DNA of 64,000 bases from Neobacillus niacini NBRC 15566 (GTDB lineage: Bacteria; Bacillota; Bacilli; Bacillales; Cytobacillaceae): NCBI RefSeq assembly GCF_001591505.1, contig NZ_BCVA01000027.1, positions 1-64,000 of the forward strand. The letters run 5' to 3'. Below the pieces are notes generated by a model. The model searched no databases. It was not told the origin of the DNA and saw only the letters and a list, made by a program, of their open reading frames with translations. Of this stretch, positions 26,235 to 34,946 are shown piece by piece (position 1 is the first letter of the stretch; each line of letters begins with the position of its first letter). A program made the translations under genes and the position numbers.

Positions 26235-26310
26235 CGCCTGAGGTGGACAGTGTCCACGAGTGGTGCCTGTCACCAAATTAACCAAATTAACCAAATTACT
26301 ATCACCAAAT
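26235..26310. repeat. REP-like palindromic element with a 9-bp tandem tail
   Basis: GTGGACAGTGTCCAC is a 7-bp stem with a one-base centre, and GGTGCCTGTCACC follows as an imperfect palindrome. Then CCAAATTAA-type units repeat three times. Sequences of this kind recur between genes in many Bacillus genomes, which I recall but cannot check here. No open frame is present. Confidence 0.55.
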
Positions 26311-26418
26311 TACATTTGTTGCCATTTACCCATCTTCTTTCTTTTGGTACCTTTATATATGGTGCAATATACATAGAAGGGCACGCTTTCTTAAGTTTTA
26401 TATGGGAGAAGGATTTTT

Positions 26419-27042
26419 ATGACTGTTGAATGGAAATTGGTATGGAGGATTTTTTGGACGTTTTTTAAGATCAGTCCTGTTACGTTTGGCGGGGGATTTG
26501 CGATGATTCCCTTAATCATAAAAGAGATTGTAGAAAAGAGAAAATGGTTAACAACAGAAGAGATTACGGATGTCATTGCCTTATCTCAAACAGTTCCAGG
26601 TGCGGTGGCCGTGAATTCAGCAACCTTTATCGGGCATAAAATTGGCGGGATTAGAGGAGCTTTTGCCGCTATGATTGGCGTTTCGCTTCCAACTTTTTTA
26701 ATTGTACTTTCTTTAGGTATCTCGTATTTTTACATAGATGACAATCCAAAGCTAGAAGCAGCCTTTGTATCCATCCGCGTTACGATTGTAGCGATCATTG
26801 TGTATGCCGCTATTAAAATAGCAAAAACAGCTATATTTGATAAGACCACATTTTTTATAATGGCCGCTGGTGTACCAGCATTGTTTTTTATCCATCCCAT
26901 TGTTGCCATCCTTCTTGGGGCTATTACGGGATACATCATTGTTTCCATTAAGACGAAATTAGGCTATATGATTGAAATGAAGAAGAGTAAAGAAGAAGAC
27001 CCAGCCAATGACCCTGAATATTACATGGGTGCGGGTATTTAG
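26419..27042 (+). CDS. chrA: Chromate transporter, N-terminal half protein
   Basis: This short CHR-domain membrane protein of 207 residues has about six helices. The family signature appears as TFGGGFAMIPLI (about 23-34), LSQTVPGAVAVNSATFIG and GVSLPTFLIV. In Bacillus, two short CHR proteins encoded side by side form one heterodimeric exporter (the YwrB/YwrA or Chr3N/Chr3C arrangement), and the next gene supplies the second half. The physiological substrate may be chromate, sulfate or another oxyanion. The start ATG has GGGAGAAGG upstream. Confidence 0.9.
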   Translation: MTVEWKLVWRIFWTFFKISPVTFGGGFAMIPLIIKEIVEKRKWLTTEEITDVIALSQTVPGAVAVNSATFIGHKIGGIRGAFAAMIGVSLPTFLIVLSLGISYFYIDDNPKLEAAFVSIRVTIVAIIVYAAIKIAKTAIFDKTTFFIMAAGVPALFFIHPIVAILLGAITGYIIVSIKTKLGYMIEMKKSKEEDPANDPEYYMGAGI

Positions 27043-27060
27043 AAAAAGGTGGTGAACGGA

Positions 27061-27603
27061 ATGGTGTTGTTACAGCTTTTTCAAACCTTTTTTATAATGG
27101 GATTTGTCTCATTCGGCGGTGGTTATGCGATGATCCCTATTATTGAATCAGCGATAACAAAGTATGGATGGATGTCTTCTGAACAGTTGACGAATATTAT
27201 TGCAATTGCCGGAATGTCTCCAGGACCTATTGCTGCCAATAGTGCCATTCTCATCGGATATACAGCGGCAGGCATAAGCGGTGCGTTTGTATCTACTTTC
27301 GCCATTTTATTTCCTTCGTTAATCTTGGTAATTTGTGTTGCCGGTTTTTTTGTAAGGTTGCACCATAACCCAGTGGTTGAGAAAATGTTTTATGGCTTAA
27401 AACCTTTAGTAACGAGTTTAATTATCTTTGCAGCCATTAAATTTGCATTAGCCAATAACCTGGTTTCCATCAATCTATCCTTCCGTTCGATTAGCTTAGT
27501 CATCATCTTTGGACTATCCCTATTTGCTTTATTAAAACTCCGTTGGAATCCAGTTTATGTTTTACTACTTTCAGGTTTGGTTGGTGTAACCCTCTATTCT
27601 TGA
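27061..27603 (+). CDS. chrA: Chromate transporter, C-terminal half protein
   Basis: This second short CHR protein of 180 residues has the matching signature SFGGGYAMIPII, AGMSPGPIAANSAILIG and LFPSLILV. It begins 18 bp after its partner, and both should be translated from one mRNA. I chose ATG 27061, seven bases after AAAGGTGGTGA, over the GTG at 27049, which lies inside that site. It is convergent with the dctR-like gene, and the gap holds the 52-bp repeat array. Confidence 0.9.
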   Translation: MVLLQLFQTFFIMGFVSFGGGYAMIPIIESAITKYGWMSSEQLTNIIAIAGMSPGPIAANSAILIGYTAAGISGAFVSTFAILFPSLILVICVAGFFVRLHHNPVVEKMFYGLKPLVTSLIIFAAIKFALANNLVSINLSFRSISLVIIFGLSLFALLKLRWNPVYVLLLSGLVGVTLYS

Positions 27604-27612
27604 TAATTAAAA

Positions 27613-27633
27613 AAGTGCGACTGCCACTTTAGA
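27613..27633 (+). terminator. Terminator after the chromate transporter pair
   Basis: AAAGTG and CACTTT arms around a short loop follow the stop within about 30 bp. The stem is weaker than others in the window. Confidence 0.45.
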
Positions 27634-27711
27634 TTGTCGAGAAAGGGAATTTTTATTTTTTCTGAGTCTGAAAAAGCCAATTTTTATTAAGTATTGTACA
27701 TGCTACTGATT

Positions 27712-27990
27712 GAGTACAAATTAGAGGCTCTGGTAGAAAGATTCGTCCTCATTCCAGAGGCTTGAGGACAAATCGGAAGCTCTGGCAGAAGATTCGTCCT
27801 CAATCTAGGGTCTTGAGGACAAATCGAAAGCTCTGACAGAAAGATTTGTCCTCAATCCAGGGCCTTGAGGACAAATCGGAAGCTCTGACAGAAAGATTCG
27901 TCCTCAATCCGGGGGATTGAGGACAAATCGGAAGCTCTGGCAACAGGATTTGTCCTCAATCCGGGGCCTTGAGTACAATCGTACGCCCCA
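27712..27990. repeat. 52-bp tandem palindromic repeat array (family B)
   Basis: Six units begin at 27712, 27764, 27815, 27867, 27919 and 27971 (spacings 52, 51, 52, 52, 52). Each has a left arm TTGAGGACAAATC, a loop of about 16 nt starting GGAAGCTCTG, a right arm GATTTGTCCTCAA (perfect complement in some copies) and a spacer of about 10 bp. The first and last units carry GAGTACAA where the inner four have GAGGACAA. It lies between convergent genes and has no open frame. Confidence 0.92.
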
Positions 27991-28033
27991 TCTATATAAG
28001 AAAACCGCCGCACATTGTTAAATAAAAGTGGCC

Positions 28034-28077
28034 GTCGAGGACATTCTCGACAGCCTGAAAGTGGCGATTGCCACTTT
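28034..28077. terminator. Double hairpin terminator by the dctR-like stop
   Basis: GTCGAG and CTCGAC (28034-28051) form one hairpin. AAAGTGGC and GCCACTTT (28058-28077), flanked by T-runs or A-runs, form a second. They can serve both convergent units. Confidence 0.75.
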
Positions 28078-28078
28078 T

Positions 28079-28792
28079 TTATAGATACATAGATACTTGA
28101 TTTAATTTGTCCTTTTTAAATGTGTAAAAATAAACCGGTCTGCCAATTCCGTAGGTTAACGACTCTTCAAGAATTCCTATCTGGGTTAGATATTTCAAAT
28201 ATTTTCGTACAGACACTCTGGAAATATATGTACTTTCTGCAATGTCGTCCGTTGAAAAAATGGTTCCTTCCTTTGATATAATCACATTAATAATATTCTG
28301 CAGCGTGCTTTGAGTTAATCCTTTAGGCAAAGTCTGTGTTAAATCCTCTGAAGGCCTCTGTTCACCATGAAGAATTCTTTCATCTAAATCTTCCTGCTTA
28401 AGTACTTGTTTTTCTTCAAATAAGGCAGATTTATTTTTATATTTCTCCATTGCCTGACTAAACCGCTCAAACTCAAATGGTTTGATTAAATAATCTGCTA
28501 CTCCAAGCCTTAAGGCTTTCTGAATTTTTTCTGTATCTGCTGCCGCTGTGATGAGAATGACATCGACCGCTATCTTACTCTCCCTGATAGATTGAAGCAG
28601 TTCGAGCCCATTCATACCGGGCATATAGACATCAAGTAAAAGGAGGTCAACCTGTTCTTTTTCTAGAAACTCTTGGGCGTCCTTCACGTTATGAACAATG
28701 CCAGCTAAACTAAATCCACTTATCTCTTTAAGATAGCGTTTGTTAAATTCGGCTACCATTGGATCATCTTCGACTATCAGAACCTTAATCAT
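28079..28792 (-). CDS. dctR: Response regulator, DctR/CitB/DcuR type
   Basis: This 237-residue regulator has a receiver domain (phospho-acceptor Asp54 in LLLDVYMPGM, acidic pocket Asp9-Asp10, Lys in YLIKPF). The C-terminal DNA-binding domain is of the CitT/DcuR winged-helix kind (TDDIAESTYISRVSVRKYLKYL). I start at the ATG at 28792, just after AAGGGGGAAAGTC. Its start overlaps the sensor gene stop by eight bases, so the two are coupled. By analogy with B. subtilis DctSR it should activate the C4-dicarboxylate carrier gene. Confidence 0.9.
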   Translation of the reverse strand: MIKVLIVEDDPMVAEFNKRYLKEISGFSLAGIVHNVKDAQEFLEKEQVDLLLLDVYMPGMNGLELLQSIRESKIAVDVILITAAADTEKIQKALRLGVADYLIKPFEFERFSQAMEKYKNKSALFEEKQVLKQEDLDERILHGEQRPSEDLTQTLPKGLTQSTLQNIINVIISKEGTIFSTDDIAESTYISRVSVRKYLKYLTQIGILEESLTYGIGRPVYFYTFKKDKLNQVSMYL

Positions 28793-30395
28793 GACTTTCC
28801 CCCTTAACCTCATATGGAATGGTTATATGAATCTCTGTTCCAAGCAACGATTTAGAATCAATGGTCATTTCTCCGCCTAAGTTTTCAATGCTTTTTGTCA
28901 CGAGATAAAGGCCATAACCACGATTTTCTCCTTTTGTGGAATACCCTTTTTCAAGTACGTTCCTTTGAATCTCATTAGGAATTCCGGGTCCTGAATCCAT
29001 TACCTCCATTGTTAAAAACTTTCCCGAATACTGTAGGTTAACATCTAGTGTTTTATCGATAGAATCTGCCATAGCCTCTATCGCATTATCTATTAAATTA
29101 CCAAGAATGGTGATTAGCTCATGGGTCATTTTAGGGCTCGCCGGCTCAGGGATGACCGAATGAACTTCAATGTTAAACGCCACTCGTTCTTCCCTCGCAT
29201 AACTTAATTTCCCCATAAGAAAACCAGCTAGTGCAGGGTCTTTAATAGATTGTGCCATGTTTCCAAGCTCTTGGTTGTGGTGACCGACTATCGCTCGAAT
29301 ATAATCAGATAATTCATCGTAACATTTCATTTGTACCATCCCTAGAATTACATGCAGACGATTCATAAATTCATGGGACTGGGCACGGAGTGCTTCCGCA
29401 TAGGTTTTTACACCCGTTAATTGCTCGGCCAATTGATTAACATCGGTCTTATCCCTGAAGGTTGATATGGCCCCAACCACCTCGCCCTTTACAATAAGTG
29501 GAACTCGATTCACTAGGATGGAAACTCCGTTAATGATTTGTTCCTCATCCAGTTCAGGTTTTCCCTTTTCCAAAACTTGATCTAGTCTGGTTGACTGCAG
29601 AAACTCATGGACCTTCATTCCAACCGGGTCCTTCGAAAGCCCCGCCTTTTTAAAAATTTGTCTTGCTGATCGATTAACCAGTGTAATGGTTTGTTCATTA
29701 TCAACCGCAATGATCCCCTCATGCACAGATTGAAGCATGGTACTACGTTCCACAAAAATTTTGGCGATCGCAAAAGGCTCAAGACCAAATAGGATTCTTT
29801 TAATATACTTCGCTAGTAAAACAGCACCAATGATACCTACAAGTAAACCTAATATGGTAACCGTAAGAATACTCCGATGGCTTTTTCCTAGAGCGGCTTT
29901 TACACTTTCCAATGCAATCCCGACTGCAGCCACACCAATCTGCTCACCAATCACATTGTAGATGGGTGTAAAGGCTCTTAAGGATTTACCTAAGGTCCCA
30001 TTGGAGCTTGACACATACTCTCTCCCTTTGAGTGCTTCCTTTTCATCACCGCCTACAAAATGTTTCCCGATTTGATCTGGATTCGGATGCGACTTGCGTA
30101 TCCCATTCATATCCATAACCACTATAAACATCATATCAGTAGCAGCTTGAATATCTTTCGTATAATCCTGAATCTCATTTGTCTTGCGTCCGTCCTCCAA
30201 CGCTTCGATGACAATATGCGAGGTTGCAATTGACCTTGAAACCATCCTCGCCTTCTCTTCCTGATGTTTTTGTATATTTTCACTAACCGTATTACTAATC
30301 AATAAATCTGTAATCATTAATGATACAAGTACTACTAAACAAACGAAGAAAATGATGACTGTGCTTAATTTAAACTTAAAACGCTGAGTATGCAC
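28785..30395 (-). CDS. dctS: Sensor histidine kinase, DctS/DcuS/CitA type
   Basis: This 536-residue membrane kinase has a first helix (about 13-34) and an extracellular PAS-like (Cache) sensor domain (about 40-170), followed by a second helix (about 177-197). The cytosolic PAS domain is about 215-320. The His-containing segment is RAQSHEFMNRLHVILGMVQM, typical of the CitA/DcuS class, and the ATPase domain has NLIDNAIEAM, DSGPGIP and GYGLYLV. Members sense C4-dicarboxylates or citrate. The start is GTG after GTGGGGG. It is co-transcribed with dctR. Confidence 0.9.
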   Translation of the reverse strand: MHTQRFKFKLSTVIIFFVCLVVLVSLMITDLLISNTVSENIQKHQEEKARMVSRSIATSHIVIEALEDGRKTNEIQDYTKDIQAATDMMFIVVMDMNGIRKSHPNPDQIGKHFVGGDEKEALKGREYVSSSNGTLGKSLRAFTPIYNVIGEQIGVAAVGIALESVKAALGKSHRSILTVTILGLLVGIIGAVLLAKYIKRILFGLEPFAIAKIFVERSTMLQSVHEGIIAVDNEQTITLVNRSARQIFKKAGLSKDPVGMKVHEFLQSTRLDQVLEKGKPELDEEQIINGVSILVNRVPLIVKGEVVGAISTFRDKTDVNQLAEQLTGVKTYAEALRAQSHEFMNRLHVILGMVQMKCYDELSDYIRAIVGHHNQELGNMAQSIKDPALAGFLMGKLSYAREERVAFNIEVHSVIPEPASPKMTHELITILGNLIDNAIEAMADSIDKTLDVNLQYSGKFLTMEVMDSGPGIPNEIQRNVLEKGYSTKGENRGYGLYLVTKSIENLGGEMTIDSKSLLGTEIHITIPYEVKGESHD

Positions 30396-30512
30396 ATCAT
30401 AACCCCCACTTTTAACTCTATCTATTATTTTAGCAATATTTGCATTAGTAGGGAAAAGTTAAATTATTTTGCTAGCAATGACGGTACCCCTTAAGCCTTT
30501 TTTAAAATAAAA

Positions 30513-30537
30513 AAGCCGCATTTACTTTCTGCGACTT
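30513..30537 (-). terminator. Terminator after the DUF3231 gene
   Basis: On the minus strand AAGTCGCA and TGCGGCTT form a stem (one G-T pair) followed by TTTTTA, 20 bp past the stop codon. Confidence 0.8.
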
Positions 30538-30555
30538 AAAAATACTGTTTACAAT

Positions 30556-31083
30556 CTATGCTTTATAATAAGGAGGAATACGAAGCCACTCATGGCGATC
30601 TAAATACTGTTTTACAGTTAAACCAGCTGCTGTTTTCCTCAACATAATTTTTGAAAAAATTAAACCAACATCGGCCCGAATTGATTCAGTAAGACCTCTT
30701 GAAGCATAATTAACCCCCATAGTAAGATTATAGGACATTAAATTAGCTAATTCTTCATCATTTAATTTAGCACCCTCGGGGATAGTCTTAAAATCACCAA
30801 CTGGTTTTTCAGGTGTTGTTTGAGGAAAGGGGACCCCTTCTTTCCTAAGAAACTCTTTAAGCTCATCTCTAATCGGAATATGAACGGTTTCCTTTATATC
30901 TTTTAACAGTTGTTTTAATTCCGGATCTTGAGCAGTATTGATGCCGATTTCTTCATTACGCATGGTCGTTTCAGTACCTAATAGAAAAAACCATAGATTT
31001 GAAACCTCCATCACATTTAAAGGTCTCTTTTCGCCATCCATAAATGGTTGAAAAATATCTTGGATTAGTTCAAATACTTTCAT
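30556..31083 (-). CDS. DUF3231 family protein
   Basis: This all-helical protein of about 175 residues resembles DUF3231, a ferritin-like four-helix family common in Bacillus. Visible segments are SNLWFFLLGTETTMRNEEIG and MSYNLTMGVNYASRGL, separated by a linker rich in Pro (FPQTTPEKPVGDFKTIPEG). The function is unknown; related proteins are associated with spores or stress. I place the start at ATG 31083, eight bases after GGTGGGA, not at the TTG six codons upstream, which overlaps that site. It is a single gene with its own terminator. Confidence 0.8.
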   Translation of the reverse strand: MKVFELIQDIFQPFMDGEKRPLNVMEVSNLWFFLLGTETTMRNEEIGINTAQDPELKQLLKDIKETVHIPIRDELKEFLRKEGVPFPQTTPEKPVGDFKTIPEGAKLNDEELANLMSYNLTMGVNYASRGLTESIRADVGLIFSKIMLRKTAAGLTVKQYLDRHEWLRIPPYYKA

Positions 31084-31173
31084 AGTAGAAAATCCCACCA
31101 AACTGTATTTTTTATGATGGTAGCTTTTCCATTTATTAGTTAAATTATGCTAAGCGAAAAACAGAACACACGG

Positions 31174-31794
31174 TCAACCCTTACTATTTTTAATATTTCT
31201 CTTCATCAGTTGTGCAATATGTATATCATTTTGATCTGTACTTTTTTCTAATTCCTTAATAATTAGTTCTTGCCTTGCTGTTGGATGATTTTGACTTAAT
31301 TTGGCTTTCCCTTCAATCTTTTTAATATTGATCTTAAAACCGACAATCCCCTGACTCATGCCCATAATAAAATTTTCATCAACATTCTCTAATTGATAGG
31401 AGCTATCTGGTTTTTCATATTTATTTACCATGTCTATCAATGATTCAAATACTTCCTTCTCTTCTTCGACAATCTCCAACTCCCCATAAACGTGTATAGC
31501 AAGATAATTCCAAGTTGGTACTGCTTCGTTGGTCTCATACCATGATGGTGAAATATAGCAGTGCGGACCTTGAAAGATTACAAGAACATTCTGTCCCACA
31601 CAATCCTTCCACTGCTGGTTCTGCCTGGCAAAATGGCCATATAAAAAACCTTCTTCTTTATTCAACTGAAGTGGCAGATGAGTCGCGTAAGGTTCTCCAT
31701 TATGCTGCGAAAACAAGGTAGCAAAGCTATTTTTTTCAATAATATCATAGATGACTTCATCATTATTAATCGTAAAATGTTTTGGTATATACAT
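31174..31794 (-). CDS. paiB: FMN-binding negative transcriptional regulator, PaiB family
   Basis: This 206-residue split-barrel flavin-binding protein is of the PaiB type. It begins [24 protein letters not shown], and it carries [18 protein letters not shown] and [24 protein letters not shown] as in the family. PaiB in B. subtilis is linked to negative control of sporulation and degradative enzymes, with uncertain biochemistry. The start at 31794 is chosen because TGGAG lies nine bases before it; two in-frame ATGs just upstream sit on or before that site. It has no paiA neighbour here. Confidence 0.9.
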   Translation of the reverse strand: MYIPKHFTINNDEVIYDIIEKNSFATLFSQHNGEPYATHLPLQLNKEEGFLYGHFARQNQQWKDCVGQNVLVIFQGPHCYISPSWYETNEAVPTWNYLAIHVYGELEIVEEEKEVFESLIDMVNKYEKPDSSYQLENVDENFIMGMSQGIVGFKINIKKIEGKAKLSQNHPTARQELIIKELEKSTDQNDIHIAQLMKRNIKNSKG

Positions 31795-31889
31795 ATCTTT
31801 CATCTCCATTTAAAAGGTATTTAAACTATTTCTATTTCGGATAATAAAAACCTTCTTTTATAAAGTTGACGATTCAGGTGAGAACTAGA

Positions 31890-31920
31890 AAAGGACTGGG
31901 TATGATACCGCCAGTCCTTT
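31890..31920 (-). terminator. Terminator after the LCP gene
   Basis: AAAGGACTGG (31890-31899) and CCAGTCCTTT (31911-31920) form a perfect 10-bp stem just beyond the LCP stop. Confidence 0.85.
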
Positions 31921-31934
31921 AATTGCTTATAAAA

Positions 31935-32867
31935 TCAGCTATCACTATTCATTTCTAATTGGGCTTTCAATTCATCCTGTATACGCCGTTGTTCTGCTAT
32001 TGTAACAATTCCATAATAGATATTATCAATCAATTTTCCGTCTGATTGAATGGTCAGCTGCTCAATATTTTTTCCAGCACCTTTATAATTCTTTTGAATG
32101 TTAACCATTTCCTTAAAGGTAAGATTCGTTTTGACATTGCTGCCAATTGCTTGAAAGAGATCTGGCGCTTTCGATAAGCTAGAAATGCTTGCACCCTCTT
32201 TGATTACGGCTTGAATCACCTGGCGTTGACGTTCCTGACGGCCAAAATCTCCATTCGGATCATCGTATCGCATTCGGATAAAAGCTAATGCCTCCTCACC
32301 ATTCAGATGAATCTGACCAACAGGAAAATTAATTTTCTCTACGCTAAAAGCAAGATCATTTTCGACTTCAATTCCGCCAACGGTATCTACAATATCTTTA
32401 AAACCTTCCATATTAATTTTCACATAATAATCAATGGGAATATCAAGGAAGTGCTCCACCGTATCTACCGCCATTGGAACACCGCCAAATGCAAAGGCGT
32501 GGTTGATTTTATCTTCTTTCCCCTTACCGACAATCTCTGTCATTGTATCTCTTGGGATACTCAGCATTTTTACAGAATTATTGTTTGGGTTCACTGATAA
32601 CACAATCATCGTGTCAGAACGTCCACTATCTCCTTCACGCTCATCAACACCAAGCATTAAAACAGAAAACGGTTCTTTCTTTTTTAATGCTTCAGGCTGC
32701 TTCTCTTTACTTTGCTTGTCTTCGAGCGGTTCATGCATAGTTGCTACTGCTTTATTAAAAGAATTATAGATTGTAAATCCGTAAAGGCCACCAGCAATCA
32801 GTATAATAAATAATAACAACCCTATTATATTTCGCCATTTGAGCCTTCTTCTTTTTTTCCTTTTCAT
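31935..32867 (-). CDS. LytR-CpsA-Psr (LCP) family cell-wall polymer transferase
   Basis: This 310-residue protein has a short basic cytosolic tail (KRKKRRRLKWR), one membrane helix (about 13-33) and an extracellular LCP domain. That domain carries VLMLGVDEREGDSGRSDTMIV, LSIPRDT, INHAFAFGG and the arginine-rich RMRYDDPNGDFGRQERQ that binds the polyprenyl pyrophosphate. LCP enzymes attach teichoic acids or other glycopolymers to peptidoglycan (TagT/U/V type). The start ATG follows AGGAGACC. The paralogue identity is not determined. Confidence 0.93.
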   Translation of the reverse strand: MKRKKRRRLKWRNIIGLLLFIILIAGGLYGFTIYNSFNKAVATMHEPLEDKQSKEKQPEALKKKEPFSVLMLGVDEREGDSGRSDTMIVLSVNPNNNSVKMLSIPRDTMTEIVGKGKEDKINHAFAFGGVPMAVDTVEHFLDIPIDYYVKINMEGFKDIVDTVGGIEVENDLAFSVEKINFPVGQIHLNGEEALAFIRMRYDDPNGDFGRQERQRQVIQAVIKEGASISSLSKAPDLFQAIGSNVKTNLTFKEMVNIQKNYKGAGKNIEQLTIQSDGKLIDNIYYGIVTIAEQRRIQDELKAQLEMNSDS

Positions 32868-33258
32868 TTCATGGTCTCCTAATCAAAATCAGCATTTTAA
32901 TGATAGGTTACCAGAGGGTTGTTTCAAAGGAATTACAGGGACATGTCGATTTATTGTTATTTACTTTACGTATTTCGACATTAAATTATGAAAATAAAGT
33001 AAATGTCTTTAAATACTGAGATTTCCCCATAATTATTCAAATATTTAGATCCATTATTGGAGTAAGCAAATTTTATGGCTCTGATTGTAGATAAATAGAA
33101 AATAGTGCAGATCCTAATCGACAAAATATTTTCTAGGAAATAAGCTAATTTTCCTATGATAGAGAGGCAGAACGAAATTTTAATTAAACGTTTATTTAGT
33201 ATACTTTCGCATATTTTGTCTAATAACTTCTGAAAAGTCAAACCAGCCTGTTTATTTT
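32868..33258. other. Gene-poor intergenic stretch
   Basis: This AT-rich sequence is upstream of the LCP gene. An 86-codon minus frame (32981-33241) is low in complexity and lacks a ribosome binding site, so I do not call it. AATTAAACGTTTATTT near 33182 is a near-palindrome with central CG, similar to the sites at 9511 and 11901. Nothing else is recognisable. Confidence 0.6.
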
Positions 33259-33387
33259 CTATTTTTCGCCTTCATCAACTTCGTAATTATGTGGAGCACA
33301 ATTCACACAGTAAAATTCACCATTAACCCACTCACCCGAAGTATCCTCAGCATACTGCATACATTTCGAGCACAAATAAAAGCGCAT
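33259..33387 (-). CDS. Tiny zinc-ribbon protein, 42 residues
   Basis: The minus-strand frame from ATG 33387 to TAG encodes MRFYLCSKCMQYAEDTSGEW and ends with GEFYCVNCAPHNYEVDEGEK. Two CxxC pairs 18 residues apart (C6/C9 and C27/C30) make a compact zinc ribbon. AGGGGT lies eight bases before the start. The acidic tail and the paired knuckles look selected. The role is unknown. Confidence 0.55.
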   Translation of the reverse strand: MRFYLCSKCMQYAEDTSGEWVNGEFYCVNCAPHNYEVDEGEK

Positions 33388-33783
33388 AATAAAACCCCTA
33401 TTCTTTTAATACCCTGTTCCTTGAATAAAGGTACCTCCGCATATTGTACTGTGATCGCTGTTCCTTTAAGGAAAATACTGCCGGGTATTAATTTATTAAT
33501 ATTTTTAGAAAGTTGCTTCACTACTATCATAATCCTAATTCCTTTGAGCACCTATTGGGACAATATTTAGTTACTTTTAGACTGTTACTCTTTTCCAGAC
33601 CTTGATGTAGAGGGTGATTTATGCGATTAGTTTCAGGCCTAAAGGATGAAAAATCAGATGAAAAGTTGGGAAAACTTTCACAATTCACATAAAACTATCT
33701 GTCTCACAAATAAAGGAAGCCAGTTGCGTTCAACGAACTTCTTTCTCTAAATTAAGTTATTGAAAGTTTACTGTTTACGCAAA
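33388..33783. other. Intergenic stretch with no confident gene
   Basis: Overlapping frames on both strands (33289-33570 plus, 33303-33551 minus) have atypical composition and no clear family. A 23-codon frame at 33621 follows AGAGGGTGATT but is too short to trust. No promoter or RNA structure stands out. Confidence 0.5.
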
Positions 33784-33816
33784 AATGGCCTGAGGGAAAG
33801 TACCCCCAAGCCATTC
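33784..33816 (-). terminator. Terminator after the CAP gene
   Basis: On the minus strand AATGGCTTGGGGG and CCCTCAGGCCATT pair with small mismatches and are followed by TTTTT. Confidence 0.7.
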
Positions 33817-33844
33817 AAATTATAAAAATTTCTGATTAGTCGAC

Positions 33845-34555
33845 TTATCTGCCAATAAACTCCTGCGTCCAATAATTACCTTGTGAGACGTAGCCAACAC
33901 CAATATAGTTGAAGTTCGGGCTAAGAATGTTCTTGCGGTGACCCTCACTATTCATCCATCCTTTGACTACTTCCTCTGGAGTTCGCTGTCCCATAGCAAT
34001 ATTCTCACCGGCGTAACGATACGAAATTCCATACTGTTTCATCATGTCAAAAGGAGAACCGTATGTTGGGCTTGTATGGCTAAAGTAGCCATTTGCAGAC
34101 ATATCTCTAGATTTTTCACGTGCCATTTTGCTAAGTGTTACATCAACTTTAAGCGCAGCTAAACCATTTTTGGCACGCTCTTGATTGGTTAGGTCCACCA
34201 CCTTTTGTTCATAAGCACTTAAAGCACTTGTGGTTTGTGTTGTTGTGGCGGGTTGTGTTTCTGTCACAGGCTGTTGCTGCTCTGGTTGTGGAGCTGTTGT
34301 CTGAACAGGCTGCTTTATTGGTGCTGGTTGTTGTGGTTGTGTCTGGACTTGCTGCTTTTCGGGCATTGTGATACCAAAACTAGCAAGATATTTTTCTATT
34401 ATGCTATTAATCTCATTTATATTTGTTCCTTGGTACACATAGACCTTTTCCTGCACTACAGGTGTATTCGTAGCAGCTTCTGCTTTATTTAATGTTGGAT
34501 TGGCCATCACAACTGCAGCAGCAGCCGCCATCGTTAAAAGGACCTTTTTATTCAT
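33845..34555 (-). CDS. Secreted CAP-domain protein (YkwD-like)
   Basis: This 236-residue exported protein has a signal peptide (MNKKVLLTMAAAAAVVMANP, cleavage near AEA-A at 27) and a Gln/Pro/Thr-rich spacer (about 66-110). The C-terminal CAP/SCP domain (about 115-236) contains VVDLTNQERAKNGLAALKVD, GYFSHTSPTYGSPFDMM, YAGENIAMG and WMNSEGHRKNILSPNF. Proteins of this group are found on Bacillus cell surfaces and spores; their biochemical role is unclear. AGGAGG precedes the ATG. It is monocistronic. Confidence 0.93.
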   Translation of the reverse strand: MNKKVLLTMAAAAAVVMANPTLNKAEAATNTPVVQEKVYVYQGTNINEINSIIEKYLASFGITMPEKQQVQTQPQQPAPIKQPVQTTAPQPEQQQPVTETQPATTTQTTSALSAYEQKVVDLTNQERAKNGLAALKVDVTLSKMAREKSRDMSANGYFSHTSPTYGSPFDMMKQYGISYRYAGENIAMGQRTPEEVVKGWMNSEGHRKNILSPNFNYIGVGYVSQGNYWTQEFIGR

Positions 34556-34946
34556 ATCAAAACCTCCTAAGATTATTTTCCATTTTTCACAGGTTCATCG
34601 TATCATACAATTTTTGTAATATTTCAGGAAGGATTTTACAAGCATAAACTCTAATAATATCTTATTGATACCCTTTTATGCTTTTTATACTAGCAGTACA
34701 AGCTTTTAAAGATACTTATTAACCACCTTTAAAATTTCCACTTTTAGGAGTTATCACCAATAATTGATATAAAAAAGAAGATTGACAATGTTTTAATAGC
34801 TGAGGATTTTTAACAAATATTGCAATAAGTTATCATTACTAACGAATTTATTAAAAGGTGATCAGACGACATCTGTTAAAATAGAGCAGAAAATGACAGG
34901 TTTTTGAATTCTGCAGTTGTTACTATTTACATAAGGAGTGAGACAT
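34556..34946. other. Divergent intergenic region
   Basis: AT-rich sequence between the CAP gene (minus) and an AraC-type gene (plus), without a gene. GGAGTTATCACCAAT at 34747-34761 recurs exactly at 38780-38794. AAGGAG at 34933-34938 is the ribosome binding site of the next gene. Confidence 0.5.

Noticed and set aside
27712-27990. CRISPR-like array
   Set aside because: Repeats are regularly spaced, but the whole 52-bp unit is repeated, including the part that would be a unique spacer, and no cas genes are nearby.
32981-33241. 86-residue minus-strand ORF
   Set aside because: Low-complexity, Ile/Phe-rich translation of AT-rich DNA with no start signal.
33303-33551. 82-residue minus-strand ORF
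   Set aside because: It overlaps the zinc-ribbon ORF in another frame, has a poor ribosome binding site and no recognisable family.
33621-33692. 23-codon frame after AGAGGGTGATT
   Set aside because: Too short to separate from chance; composition is unremarkable and no terminator or promoter supports it.
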